DNA of 64,000 nt, taken from NCBI GenBank assembly GCA_016706225.1, contig JADJKB010000005.1, forward strand, positions 372,001 through 436,000. The letters are read 5' to 3'. Below the pieces are notes generated by a model. The model did not search any database. It saw only the letters and a program-made list of their open reading frames with translations, and was not told where the DNA came from. Every line of letters starts with the position of its first letter. Within the stretch, counting starts at the first letter, position 1. The stretch comes from Myxococcales bacterium. GTDB lineage: Bacteria; Myxococcota_A; Polyangia; Polyangiales; Polyangiaceae. Positions 1 through 9,800 of the stretch are shown here, piece by piece. The translations under genes and the position numbers were made by a program.

Positions 1-668
1 ACGAACATGGGCACGTCGCCGAGCAGTGCGATGTTGCGACTCTGGGCGTAGGTCTTGAGTCGCTGCCACTGCCGACGGAACCACAGCTGCACGTGCTCGT
101 GGAACGAGATCTCGTCGCTGAGCTCGTGACGGGCGCGCCCGAGGGCGGATGGGTCACGGCGCCTGAGCGCGTCCGGCCAGTCGACGAAGGAGCCAGAGTG
201 TCGGGATTTGAGCGCCGAGAACAGCGTCCAGTCGGCGAGCCAGCTGCTGGTCCGTCTCAGCTCGTCGAGCTCGTCACGATCGCCAGCGGGCGGGTGAGCC
301 CGAGCGCGGGCGTGAGCTCGACGCAAGCGCGCTTCGCGAAACTCGCGGGAGGTTCGTGGAGAAGAACCGGCCTCGGAATCGAACGCGAGCTCCGCCGCGT
401 CGAGCAGTCCGTCGGCCGCGAGATCCACCAGGCTGACGAGCCAGGGGCTGCCTGCAAAGGCCGATGGACTGTCGTAGGGTGAGCCGGAGAAACCGGGCGG
501 CACCACCGGCAGCATTTGCCACCAGGACTGGCCCGCCGCTGCCAGATAGTCGACGAACGCCCGCGCTTGGGGCCCCAGATCGCCGGCGCCGTGCGGCCCC
601 GGCAGCGACGTCGGGTGTAGCAGCACGCCGCTCGCGCGCGTGTCCAGCCGGGCGCGGGGTGCGCTCAC
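1..668 (-). CDS. malQ: 4-alpha-glucanotransferase (amylomaltase, GH77), N-terminal part
   Basis: Partial gene running off the left edge; 222 codons are visible. The enzyme transfers alpha-1,4-glucan segments between maltodextrins and glycogen in the cytoplasm. The translation shows family landmarks in order: SGVLLHPTSLPGPHG near the N-terminus, then QSWWQMLPV, GSPYDSPSAFAGSPWL, and near the edge a W-x-R-x-Q-W stretch followed by LLGDVPMFV. The GTG start at 668 shares its bases with the TGA of the upstream terC-like gene (GTGA overlap), implying translational coupling. The catalytic Asp/Glu residues lie outside the window. Confidence 0.9.
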   Translation of the reverse strand, partial: MSAPRARLDTRASGVLLHPTSLPGPHGAGDLGPQARAFVDYLAAAGQSWWQMLPVVPPGFSGSPYDSPSAFAGSPWLVSLVDLAADGLLDAAELAFDSEAGSSPRTSREFREARLRRAHARARAHPPAGDRDELDELRRTSSWLADWTLFSALKSRHSGSFVDWPDALRRRDPSALGRARHELSDEISFHEHVQLWFRRQWQRLKTYAQSRNIALLGDVPMF

Positions 669-1636
669 GTCGCCCCGCTGGGTGGGCCCTGGCTGGGCCT
701 TGCCGACTCCGGCGGCGTCTTGGGTGGTTTCAAGATCGACAATACGATCGACGCCGTGAGCACACCGGCGATGACGCCGAGGCTCGCGAGATTGGGGATC
801 TTGATCACGTGCGAGGCGAGCATCTTGGCGCCGATGAACGTCAGGATGATCGCGAGGCCGAGGTCCAGGTAATGGAACCGGCTCATCATGCCGGCAAGCA
901 TGAAATACAGGGAGCGCAGGCCGAGAATCGCGAAAATGTTGGAGGTGTAGACGATGAACACGTCATTGGACACGGCGAGCACCGCGGGCACGGAATCGAC
1001 GGCGAACAGCACGTCAGTGAACTCGATCACCAGCAGCACCAAGAACAGCGGGGTGGCGTAGCGGAGTCCACCTTTGACGATGAAGAACTTGTCGCCATCG
1101 AGCTGGTCCGTGGTCCGGAGGTACTTGCGCGCGAAGCGGAGCGCGAGGTTCGACTCCGGATCGACGCTCTCGCCCTCCTTCTTGAACGCCAGTCGGATCC
1201 CAGTGAGGACCAGGAAGCCGCCGAATACGTACATCATCCACTCGAAACGGTGGAGCAGCACGCTGCCCGCCAGGATGAACACGGCGCGCATGACGACGGC
1301 ACCGACGATGCCCCAAAACAGGATGCGCTGCTGATGTCGTTCGCGAACTCCGAAATAGGAGAAGATGACCAGGAACACGAACAGGTTATCGACGGAGAGT
1401 GACTCCTCGACCAGGTAGGCGACCAGGTAGGTCACCGACTTGTCCAGGCCCATGCGAAAGTGGATGACGCCGGCGAACAACAAGGCGGCGCTGATGGTCA
1501 CGACGCTGCGCACACTCGCTTCGCGAAACGAGATGGCGTTCGAAGACTTCCCGACCAGCATGCGGTCGAGCAGCATCGTCGCGACCACTGCGGCGGCGAA
1601 GATTGCCCAGTCGAGCCAGGTCGCGGATCCGAGCAT
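665..1636 (-). CDS. TerC/Alx-family integral membrane protein
   Basis: A 323-residue polytopic membrane protein of the TerC/Alx family, whose members are linked to manganese or other metal export and to tellurite resistance. Family signatures are visible: EESLSVDNLFVF near residue 80, and the second conserved acidic segment FTDVLFAVDSVPA near residue 205. Eight or nine hydrophobic segments are spread along the chain, followed by a Pro-rich tail. It lies 77 bases after pgsW and overlaps malQ at its 3' end. The short leader leaves no room for a yybP-ykoY manganese riboswitch, which often precedes this family. The substrate cannot be told from the sequence. Confidence 0.9.
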   Translation of the reverse strand: MLGSATWLDWAIFAAAVVATMLLDRMLVGKSSNAISFREASVRSVVTISAALLFAGVIHFRMGLDKSVTYLVAYLVEESLSVDNLFVFLVIFSYFGVRERHQQRILFWGIVGAVVMRAVFILAGSVLLHRFEWMMYVFGGFLVLTGIRLAFKKEGESVDPESNLALRFARKYLRTTDQLDGDKFFIVKGGLRYATPLFLVLLVIEFTDVLFAVDSVPAVLAVSNDVFIVYTSNIFAILGLRSLYFMLAGMMSRFHYLDLGLAIILTFIGAKMLASHVIKIPNLASLGVIAGVLTASIVLSILKPPKTPPESARPSQGPPSGAT

Positions 1637-1713
1637 GAGCCGCGTTTGCTAACACGCCCTGCCGAGGGCGCGCCAGCCGGGAAACTCGGGTCATTTCGCC
1701 GGCTCGCTGCCGG

Positions 1714-2862
1714 CTAGACCATCTGTTGGGGTTGCCGGGCGCGATCCTTGCGCCGGATGGCACCCTGCAAGATGCGGGCCCCTACGTCCAAACGGATGAA
1801 GGCCAGCATCGCGGCGAGGATCGCGACCAGGCCGACGCCGGCAATCCAGCGGTTGTACTCCTCGCGGACGAACACCTTGCCTTCGCCGACGCGTGGCAGG
1901 CCGCGGGCCTCGGTCGGGAACCCGTACTGTTTCGCGAGCGCCTCCAGACTCGTCAGATGGACGACGGGAACACCTCGTTCTGCAAACCGTAGCATCACCG
2001 AGTCCGCCAGCTGGGCGCCCCCCGGCGGCTCCATGTTCAAACCCGGCTTGAACTGCTTCTTGCCGACATGAGTGCCGACAGAGGCCGTTCCACCTCCGAC
2101 GTTCACGTACGCCTTGATCGGCTTGCCGCCAGCCTTGGCGTCGAAGAGCTGCATACGTTGATCGATCCCGTCCGCCAGATTCTTGGCGTCGATCTTGTCT
2201 ATCTCCGCGCGTTTGATGGCTTCGTCGAGCAGGTTCCGGCCCTCCTGCGACATGCCGAACCCGTAGTCTTCGATGCCACCGCGGGAGGCCGCCAGCGAGC
2301 GGAAGGAAAATACACGCCGGTCGTACAGCGCCTTTTCCATGTCGAGCCACATGAAGTTCGGGTCGTTTGCGCCCCACTCCGAAGCCGACGCGCTCGAGAT
2401 CACGATCGGGGTGAGCTCGAGGGTCTGCACCGCCGCGAACGCTGCGATGCAGAGCGCAGGAAAGGAGCCCGATCCGCCCACCGCCACGACGTCGTTCTTC
2501 TCCACGCCGGCGCGGATCAACCAGTGCACCACCAGTGCGGCGAAGTTGGGGTTGACGCTCATGCGTTTGGCGGACAGATACCCGGTGTTCGAGGTGACCG
2601 GCGTGACGGAGCGCCCGATGAGCCCCGTCTGGAATGGGTCGGCCTCGGGATCCATGCCGATGCCGCGGTTGATCTTCTCGGACTTGATGGCGTTGAACGC
2701 CTCCAGAGCCAGGCGGGAAGCGGCCAATTTCTCGCTGTAGTTGCGCTGCCGGCGGGACACCGGGAATTTTTCCACGGCGACCAGCGTGGCCGCGGCCAAC
2801 ATCGCGATCAGCAGCATGGCGGAGCGCGAGATCCGCTGGGGACGCCAGTAGACGCGCTTCAT
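1714..2862 (-). CDS. pgsW: Poly-gamma-glutamate system protein PgsW
   Basis: A 382-residue protein that matches the family called 'poly-gamma-glutamate system protein', found beside pgsB and pgsC. One N-terminal membrane segment (about residues 13-30) and one near the C-terminus (about 342-362) flank a large loop with a Gly-rich GGSGSFPAL motif and NVGGGTASVG. Its ATG overlaps the pgsC stop (ATGA), so the two are probably co-translated. The biochemical role in polymer synthesis or export is not established for the family. Assignment rests on sequence resemblance and the pgsBC context. Confidence 0.8.
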   Translation of the reverse strand: MKRVYWRPQRISRSAMLLIAMLAAATLVAVEKFPVSRRQRNYSEKLAASRLALEAFNAIKSEKINRGIGMDPEADPFQTGLIGRSVTPVTSNTGYLSAKRMSVNPNFAALVVHWLIRAGVEKNDVVAVGGSGSFPALCIAAFAAVQTLELTPIVISSASASEWGANDPNFMWLDMEKALYDRRVFSFRSLAASRGGIEDYGFGMSQEGRNLLDEAIKRAEIDKIDAKNLADGIDQRMQLFDAKAGGKPIKAYVNVGGGTASVGTHVGKKQFKPGLNMEPPGGAQLADSVMLRFAERGVPVVHLTSLEALAKQYGFPTEARGLPRVGEGKVFVREEYNRWIAGVGLVAILAAMLAFIRLDVGARILQGAIRRKDRARQPQQMV

Positions 2863-3314
2863 CCGTGAAGCTCCGCACCGACGGCCAAGATCAGGATCAG
2901 TCGCACGACGACCGAGGCGGTGAGCATGGCCGCGACGGTCTCGATCACACCCTGCCGATCGAGCCAGATGGCGATCAGCCCCGGGATGATGAAGCCGATC
3001 ACCGAGAGCTCGACGCCAGAGTTGCCGAAGGCCGCGCTGGACCAGCGGAGCAACATGCCGACCAGGTAGCCGATCAGGATCATCAGGACCGTCCGCCGCC
3101 GACCGTAGATGATGGTGAAGGACGAGAGGGTGTGCACGATGGCCCAGGTCACGAAGCCCGCTCCAACCGTGAGCAGGACGTCCACGGGCTGGGTCAGGTG
3201 CAGGGCGATGTAGCCTGGGACGATCATGCCACCGGCGGCGATTCCGAACATCTCGGTGAACAGCAGGCTGATGGCCAAGCCGATGCCGACGGATATGGGG
3301 AGCAGCTCCATCAT
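2859..3314 (-). CDS. pgsC: Poly-gamma-glutamate biosynthesis membrane protein PgsC/CapC
   Basis: A 151-residue polytopic membrane protein, close to the usual CapC/PgsC length of about 149. It carries the family stretch FGIAAGGMIVPGYIAL near residue 25 and four to five hydrophobic segments. PgsC works with the PgsB ligase in the membrane to make and extrude gamma-linked polyglutamate. Start and stop both overlap neighbours by four bases (pgsB upstream, pgsW downstream), so this is a tight pgsB-pgsC-pgsW unit. Two ATG codons stand in tandem at the start; the upstream one is used here. Confidence 0.88.
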   Translation of the reverse strand: MMELLPISVGIGLAISLLFTEMFGIAAGGMIVPGYIALHLTQPVDVLLTVGAGFVTWAIVHTLSSFTIIYGRRRTVLMILIGYLVGMLLRWSSAAFGNSGVELSVIGFIIPGLIAIWLDRQGVIETVAAMLTASVVVRLILILAVGAELHG

Positions 3315-4534
3315 GCGGCGCGGGTCCCTTTTCGGCTGCGCTTCGGGTGGGCGCGATTGGAGAAGTAGCGTGTCAGCGGCAGCCCCTGCCCGCCGATGTT
3401 GCCCATGCCGAACACCAGCGCCGATTCATCGACGAGCCCCACAACGCGCTCGAAGATCTCCTCTTCCCCCGCCTCTTCGATGATCTCCAGCTTGGCAGGG
3501 TCGAGGCCGTGCTTCACGACGGCCCGGGCGAACAGGTAGGTGCCAGTGCCCATGGCAACGACGGCGTCCGGTGGGGACCACCCGGGCAGCGCCGCCCCGA
3601 GCTGAAGTGAGCGGTCGGGCCGGTCCTCGCGGCAGTTGAAGATCGCGATCTTCGAGCGGAGCTCGGGGTGCCTCTCGATGGCCTGGCGCCAGAGTTGTTC
3701 GGTCGAGACCGGGTCGTTGGCGGCGAACCCGTTCACGAACACGATGCGCCGCCCGAAGAAATCCAGGCTGAACTCCCGTAGCGCGCCGGGGTCGGGCTCG
3801 GCGCTCTGCATCCCGGACAGGGCGACACCACGCTCGACACCGAGGTCTTCGCAGACGGCCAGCGCGAGGGCGACGTTCTCTCGGTGCTCGGTGTAGCTGA
3901 ACCCCGCGAGCTCGTCGTCGGTGACGCGATTCGTCTCGTCGGGGCCCACGGTGACGAGCTCCGTGCCGCGGTCTTCGCAAGCGTCGGACAGAACTTCGAG
4001 CTGGAGCTGCTCGGCGGTGAAGAGCTTGCCCTTCACCGGGATCATGGAGGCGAGCGCGCGGGCGACGTCGGCGTCGGTCGGGCCCATCACGTCGAGGTGA
4101 TCGGGTCGGGCGTTGGTGATGACACCGTGTGTGGCCCGCACCAGCTCGAGCTCGGACAGCGACTGCAACTCCGGCTGCAGCGCCATACACTCGATGACCA
4201 GGGCTCGAGCCTCGTGGGCTGCTGCGACCGAGACGATTCGTCGTTGCTCGATCACGTTGGCCCCGGAAGGGCGAAAGATCGGCAGCTCACGCCCGTCGGG
4301 CAGGATGAACCGGGCCAGCGTTCCGGTGGTCTTGGCGCAGGTCACGGTGCCGTGCGCGCGCAGTGCGCCGGCGATCAGGCGGGTGACACTCGATTTCCCA
4401 CGCGTTCCATTCACGTGGATGCGCACCGGGATCTTCGCCAGATTACGCCGGTGAACGATGCGCTCCACTGCGCCGGCGGCGACGAGCACTCCGGTGATGA
4501 CGCCGAGCGAGATGGCCGCGCTGCTGAGGGACAA
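3311..4534 (-). CDS. pgsB: Poly-gamma-glutamate synthase PgsB/CapB, Mur-ligase-like ATP-dependent amide ligase
   Basis: About 407 residues, like Bacillus PgsB. It is a Mur-ligase-type enzyme that activates and joins glutamate by gamma linkages. An N-terminal membrane anchor (about residues 6-24) precedes the P-loop NGTRGKSSV (43-50), then KTTGT, SGANVIEQ, ITNARPDHLDVMGPT and VNGFAANDP, all shared with CapB. The frame stays open far upstream to 5431, but that part is antisense to a lipoprotein gene and has no PgsB similarity. The TTG at 4534 was chosen because it sits just before the membrane anchor; no clear Shine-Dalgarno is seen, so the exact start is uncertain. No pgsA homologue lies in the window. 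Confidence 0.87.
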   Translation of the reverse strand: MSLSSAAISLGVITGVLVAAGAVERIVHRRNLAKIPVRIHVNGTRGKSSVTRLIAGALRAHGTVTCAKTTGTLARFILPDGRELPIFRPSGANVIEQRRIVSVAAAHEARALVIECMALQPELQSLSELELVRATHGVITNARPDHLDVMGPTDADVARALASMIPVKGKLFTAEQLQLEVLSDACEDRGTELVTVGPDETNRVTDDELAGFSYTEHRENVALALAVCEDLGVERGVALSGMQSAEPDPGALREFSLDFFGRRIVFVNGFAANDPVSTEQLWRQAIERHPELRSKIAIFNCREDRPDRSLQLGAALPGWSPPDAVVAMGTGTYLFARAVVKHGLDPAKLEIIEEAGEEEIFERVVGLVDESALVFGMGNIGGQGLPLTRYFSNRAHPKRSRKGTRAA

Positions 4535-4597
4535 GGGGAGGGGGAGATTAGAGCGTCTTTCGAGCCGATAGAACGAAATTCGGCTAGCCTGACCGAC

Positions 4598-5416
4598 GTG
4601 CGTCGTGCCTTTCTGGCCACTCATCTCGGGGCGCTGGTCTGCCTGGCGGCGTGTAACGCCGCCGGACCGGTGATGGGGGGTGCTTGTGAGTACGAGAGCT
4701 ACGACGGCGAGTGCTCGTTCGCAGGGCTCGACGCCAAGCCGAACGACGGGGATCCCGACCTGCTCTGGGTCACGGTTCGCCACCACACGCTCGGGAAGCC
4801 ATTCCTCACGCCGAGCGAGCAGACTGCCTTGCCCCGCTGGGAGCTCGAGGAGCTGCGCGCGCATTACGACGACAGCGCCCGCGTCCGGTGCAAGGTCAGT
4901 CAGATCAGGAAGGGGACTTGTGTGCCGGAGACGGCGAGCTACGAGCGAAACGAGTTTCGCGTGCCGGGCTCGACGGGGCGCGAGCCACCGCCGTGTTCCC
5001 CGCTGGCTCAGTGTGTGGCCAAGTGCACGGAGGCGCCGGCTGGCCTCGCCTGTGATCGTGCGGGCTACCTGCTGCGGTACGGCGTCGGTGTGCCCGTGGA
5101 CCGCGAAGCGTCCAACGCTCACTACCGCGCCGCGCTGAAGCCAGTGCTCGGCGATTGCAAGGCTGGGATCGGCCGCGCTTGCATGGATGTCGCAAACCGA
5201 GCCGAGCACGGCTTCGGCACCGACCCCGACCCCCAGCTGGCCGTGCAGATCTACGGCATGGCCTGCAAGCTCGGTGAGCCAGCGGGCTGCCTGGCGTTCT
5301 CGCGCGCCCGAAAGTCGCGGCCGGGCCCCGACGCCGCGGCGCCCGCAGTCCAGGCGGCCGACGCGGCTGGGGTGCCGAGTGAGTCGGCCGACGCCGCTGC
5401 GGGGCCGGTCCCGTAG
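4598..5416 (+). CDS. Lipoprotein with Sel1-like repeats
   Basis: A 272-residue lipoprotein. The GTG start at 4598 gives a signal peptide with lipobox LAAC (Cys19). The middle is Cys-rich, and residues about 165-235 form Sel1-like helical pairs, for example GYLLRYGVGV, GRACMDVANRAEHG and GEPAGCLAFSRA. The tail is Ala/Pro/Asp-rich. Sel1 repeats usually mediate protein-protein contacts. It is divergent from pgsB with 63 bases between starts and converges on the next lipoprotein gene. The specific role is unknown. Confidence 0.75.
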   Translation: MRRAFLATHLGALVCLAACNAAGPVMGGACEYESYDGECSFAGLDAKPNDGDPDLLWVTVRHHTLGKPFLTPSEQTALPRWELEELRAHYDDSARVRCKVSQIRKGTCVPETASYERNEFRVPGSTGREPPPCSPLAQCVAKCTEAPAGLACDRAGYLLRYGVGVPVDREASNAHYRAALKPVLGDCKAGIGRACMDVANRAEHGFGTDPDPQLAVQIYGMACKLGEPAGCLAFSRARKSRPGPDAAAPAVQAADAAGVPSESADAAAGPVP

Positions 5417-5470
5417 AAGTGTGCGAGGCAAACGTGCTGCGCGACCCGTGCTCGCGGCGCCGGCGTCAGC

Positions 5471-6877
5471 TCACCAGGGGAACCACTCTCGCGGGATCTT
5501 CTGCCACGATGTGGGGCGGCGGCGGTCGCCTTCGGGCAGCACCAACGAGCCGACGAACTCGGCGTGTTCGTACACACTGCCAATGCTCTTGGCGATGGCG
5601 TCGAGGTCGTGCTCGTCGACCACGCCGTTGCTGGTCGCCTTGTAGAACTGAACCGTGATGCGGATCGGGAACTTGGGATCCCGCTCGATCAGGAGGTTGC
5701 CGCCCTCTTCGTAGGGACCACGGGCCTTGCCGTGACCGAGCACCGCCTGCTCGACGTCGCTCTTCTCCTTCTTGTCCGCGGCCACGGGGGAAGGGGCTTT
5801 TGCCGGGGCGGCCATGCCGCCCGCGGCCATGGGAGCCATCTCGGCGTCGCCCTCCTCCTGCATGACGCCACCCAGGCGGCCACGATTTGCGTGTTTGAGC
5901 GGCACCTGGATCAGGAACAACACGTCGGCGCCGCGTTGCAGGGCGGTGCGATCGTCTTGAGTCTTCGGCCCGCCTTGGTCCTTGATGCGCCTGGCGACGT
6001 CGCTCTTGCGCTCGGCGGTGAAGGCGGAGCGCATGCCTTCGTTGTTGAAGTAGAGCTCTTGCCCCATGCCCTGGGAGGCGGACTCTTCGGGGCGATTTTC
6101 GATCACCTTCATGCTCGTGCCCTGGCGAGTTACCAACAGCGTGAGCACGGCCGGGGAGCCAGGTGCCGATTGGTAGTTGAAGAGCGCGGGGTTGAACTCG
6201 GCCTTTCCCTGCTTCGGGATCGGTAGGAACACCGCCTGCGCACTGACCAGGAAGTGGCTGTCCTTGGGCGCCAGCAGGTTGCCGCTGCCGCGGATGGTCC
6301 AGGGTTTCGCCGAGAATTTCTTGATGTCTCGGAGCACGTCGGTGAGCGGAACCGTGTCGAGCTTCTTCTTGTTCCGGTGGTTACCGACCCGCACGAAGAA
6401 CTTGTCGGCGGGCACGTCCCCCGTACGATCGCTGAAGTTCGGGAAGCGGATCACCGGCATGAGCGCGGACTGCTCCCCGGAGTCTCGGGACTCCTTGTAG
6501 CGGACCTGCAGCGTGAGATCGGAGATGTTGGGCCCGAGGGAGGAACCCTCCGCGCGGCCGGTGTCCTCCCACATCACGTTGAGCAGATCCAGGCCGCGAC
6601 GCGTGACCATCGCACGCACGTCCTGGTCGTTCACCACGCCGACGACCTTCTGCACCACCGCGGGGTAGCCGGGATCGGCGCCGCCCAGAATGCCCCACTC
6701 GGGTTCGTCGCCGCCTTCCTCCGGTTCACCGGTGGCGATGACGTTGCCACCGGCTTTGTTGCCGCGCGGACCCTCCGCCACCGCGGCGTCTCTGCGCCCA
6801 CTGGCGCAGGCGACCAAAAAGAGACCCAAACAACCCAGGAGGTGCCGTGCTCGCATACTGTTCCTCTTCTTTGTCAT
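5471..6877 (-). CDS. Lipoprotein encoded with the VIT/VWA anti-sigma-like protein
   Basis: A 468-residue predicted lipoprotein with lipobox LVAC (Cys24). I recognise no catalytic domain. The body is mixed alpha/beta, with an Ala/Met-rich low-complexity stretch (MAPMAAGGMAAP) near residue 355 and a C-terminus ending in Trp-Phe-Pro-Trp. Its ATG overlaps the TGA of the giant upstream gene (ATGA), so the two are probably translated together. A plausible but unproven role is an outer-membrane or periplasmic partner of that protein's VWA ectodomain. An internal ATG at codon 8 is an alternative start. Confidence 0.75.
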   Translation of the reverse strand: MTKKRNSMRARHLLGCLGLFLVACASGRRDAAVAEGPRGNKAGGNVIATGEPEEGGDEPEWGILGGADPGYPAVVQKVVGVVNDQDVRAMVTRRGLDLLNVMWEDTGRAEGSSLGPNISDLTLQVRYKESRDSGEQSALMPVIRFPNFSDRTGDVPADKFFVRVGNHRNKKKLDTVPLTDVLRDIKKFSAKPWTIRGSGNLLAPKDSHFLVSAQAVFLPIPKQGKAEFNPALFNYQSAPGSPAVLTLLVTRQGTSMKVIENRPEESASQGMGQELYFNNEGMRSAFTAERKSDVARRIKDQGGPKTQDDRTALQRGADVLFLIQVPLKHANRGRLGGVMQEEGDAEMAPMAAGGMAAPAKAPSPVAADKKEKSDVEQAVLGHGKARGPYEEGGNLLIERDPKFPIRITVQFYKATSNGVVDEHDLDAIAKSIGSVYEHAEFVGSLVLPEGDRRRPTSWQKIPREWFPW

Positions 6878-9800
6878 TCCCAGCCGCCGCCCCAGCCGGT
6901 GTTTGCCGGGACCAGGCGACTCTCCATCGCGATCTTGGCGATGCCTACGGTCTCACGTGTGCCGGTCAAGAAGAAGGGCACGGTCCGCTTGGCACCAGCG
7001 ACGGTCACGATGATCTCTCCGCGCACCGGGGCCGAGCCGGAGCCGCGCACGACCTCGATCACATACTCGCCAGGCTTCGCGCCGCGCAGCGCCAGGCCTT
7101 CGCGTTGGCTGCTCGCCACGTCGGATGCAGTAATCAAGGCCTTGGTGGGCGCGCCCAGCCACGAGATGCGATTGCCGTCTGGATCGATCAGCGCGATGTC
7201 GACGTCGGAGTCGCCGCCGGGCCAGCTCGCCTCCAGGCGGAGGTCGCCCAACAGGTCGTCTTTCTGGTTGTCGAACTTGCTGATCAGCGCCTCGGCGGCC
7301 TTGCGGATGCGGTCCTCCGCAGCGCCCAGCATCTCGTCCGTCAGTCGAGCTTCGCCGGTTCGGCGTCCACAGCTGGCAGCCTCGGCGAGCAGGCTGGCGT
7401 CGCTGGAGCGAAGCTGAGCCAGGGCGAGGGAGTGGCGACAGCCGACTGCCGGACGACCTGCCCAGCGGTGCAGTCGCGCCAGTCGTTTCTGCGAGGCGAT
7501 GTCGTCCGGCCGCACGTCGACCACACTGCCCAGGATGCGGATCGCGTTCTCACGATCCCCGGCGCGGGCCGCCACATCGGCGCGCGCGGTCAGCGCCTCG
7601 GGGTCCAGCGGTTCTTTCTCGCTCCAGCGTTCCGAGAGCGAACGCGCTTGCTCCATGTCCCCCGCGATGGCGTAGAGCGTGAACAGCTTGCGGAGCGCAC
7701 CGCGGTGGTTGGTGTTGGCTTGCACGTCACGTTCGGCCAGACCAATCGCGCTGGGGGTCGCGGCCTTGGCCGTGACGCGGCCTTCGAGCACGCTGCCCTT
7801 GCGCTCCCAGATGCGGCGCATGGGGATCATGCGGCGACCGCGGTTCCAGGGCGGCGAGGGCGGCCGGCGCATGGAGCGCGGGTCCGCGCGGGTCGTGTCC
7901 TTCTTCGCTTTCTCTTCGGCGAACGGATTGGGCTCCGCCGCGATGGCGGGGGGTGCCGACGATGGCATGGGCGATTTGGCCATGGGTTTGGCGGGCGAGG
8001 CGGTTGCGCCGCTCGAGCCCATGCCGAATCCGCCGCCGGCGGGCGCCTCGTCAGCGCCGAAGTCCATCGACTTCTGGCGCATTGAGCCGCTGAGCGGACC
8101 AGAGCCTTCTTTGTCACTCAGACCATCGGCGTCGTCCTCTGCGAGAGCCACGGCGCCCTTGGCCGTGGTGGCGTCGGCTGCATCTTCCCCCGTCCACTGG
8201 TGCAGAGTCCGGGTGTTGTCGAGGCCGAAGGCCTTGAACATGGCTTCGCTCTCCAAGACCAGGAGTGAAGTGAAGCGGCTGGCCACGTCGAAGGCACTCG
8301 ACAGTCGAATCGCCTCCTTCTTGGCCTCCGCGCCGGTCTCACGCTCCAGATCGGTGATGCGCGTCGCGGCGAACAGGCGCGGCACGAAGGCGTTGCCCTT
8401 GGCCTCGCTGGCGACGATGCGGATCGGGTAGCGCTGCTCGAAGCCCTCTTTGCCGAGCTTGCCGCGGACCACGACCGTGCCTTCGACGTTGGACTTGTCC
8501 ATGCGCGCCACCAGCAGCTGTTCCCCGCCGGCCACGATGGTGTCGACCTTGCGCGGCGCGACCTCCGTGAGCCCGCTCGGGAGCTCCACCGTCACGTCTC
8601 TGAGGGTGGAGCCGTAGGTGGCTCCGAGCGCGGCGAACACCGCCTCGGCGGTGGTCTCGCCGGGGACGAACGGCAACATCACGCCGCCTCCGCCACGGGC
8701 CATGGCGGCGAGCGTGTCCGAGTCCGAGTCGGCGCCAATGGCGATGGCCGTCACCGTGCCGCTGCCGGCGGGCATCGCATCTTCGATGGCGCGGGTCACG
8801 TAGGCCGGGCGGATGGCGCCGGAGGTCGGCGCGCCGTCGCCGATGTAGACGACGCGGAGATCCTTGCCGCTGCTCGAGCTGGCGGCGGAGCGAGCTGCTC
8901 GCACCGCCACGGTGGGATCGCTGGCGCCCTCGGGCACGATGCCCTCGAGGAAATGCCGCGCTTCGAGCGCCGCCTGACCGCTCGGGATCTGCATGCCGCC
9001 CGGCATCACACGGCAGTCGGTATCGCAAGCCAGGAGCGTGAAGCTGTCCTGCCGATCGAGCTCACGCACGAACTTCGTTGCCACGTTGACCGCGCGTTTG
9101 TAGTTCTCGCCGAACATCGAGCGGCTCGAGTCGATCACGATGGCAAAGCTGCGTTGCACGTCCTCACGAGTGCGCGGCAGCTTCGGGCGCAGCGCGACGG
9201 CCACGTACGGGGCGTCTTCGCCGAGCTTGGCCGCCACGGGGGGCGCCTCGTCTTTGTTCGCGTCGCCAGCCGTCTTGCCCGCGGCTGTGGGCAGCGGTTT
9301 TACCTCGGCCTTCGCCCGCAGCTTGGCGGCCTCGTCGCCGCTTGGTTTGTAGGCCCACGCAGTCAGCTCCGCGTCGCGATCCGGCAACGCGTACTCCACC
9401 GTCAGGTCGCCGCTCGGAGAGAAGCTCGACGCGTTCATCGTGAGCTGGTCCGCCCCGTTCGCCTTGCTCTTGGTCAGCTCGTAGCCCTGTGAGCGAACAC
9501 CGAAGGCCTCGTCGTTGCCTCGCACCTGCACGTCCACGTCGAAGCGCCCGACCTTGGTCGAGCCGCTCGGATCGTGGGCCATCGGATAGCTGTACCGGCG
9601 CACCCCACCGGTCGGCTTGATGGTCTGGGTATAGGCCAAGATCACCCGCCGCGAGCCCCGCTTCGGGATAGGATAGACCCGCAGCTCGAAGCGCCCGCCG
9701 CGCTGCCACTCGAGCAGCGCCGGGTCGCGCCAGGGTCCGAAAACCCAGACGATCTCTTCCCGCACCTGCTGGCGGAGCTGGGGCGCTGCGTTGACGATGG

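Noticed and set aside
464..1402. A 312-codon plus-strand frame over terC and malQ
   Set aside because: It is the shadow of the minus-strand genes: Arg/Glu/His-rich composition with no domain, opposite TerC motifs.
1637..1713. Manganese riboswitch upstream of the TerC-family gene
   Set aside because: The 77-base gap is too short and shows no yybP-ykoY-like fold; a small GCCGGC hairpin after pgsW is all that is visible.
4535..5431. Upstream extension of the pgsB frame to a 706-codon reading
   Set aside because: It is antisense to the Sel1-like lipoprotein gene with a clear signal peptide, and it has no PgsB similarity.
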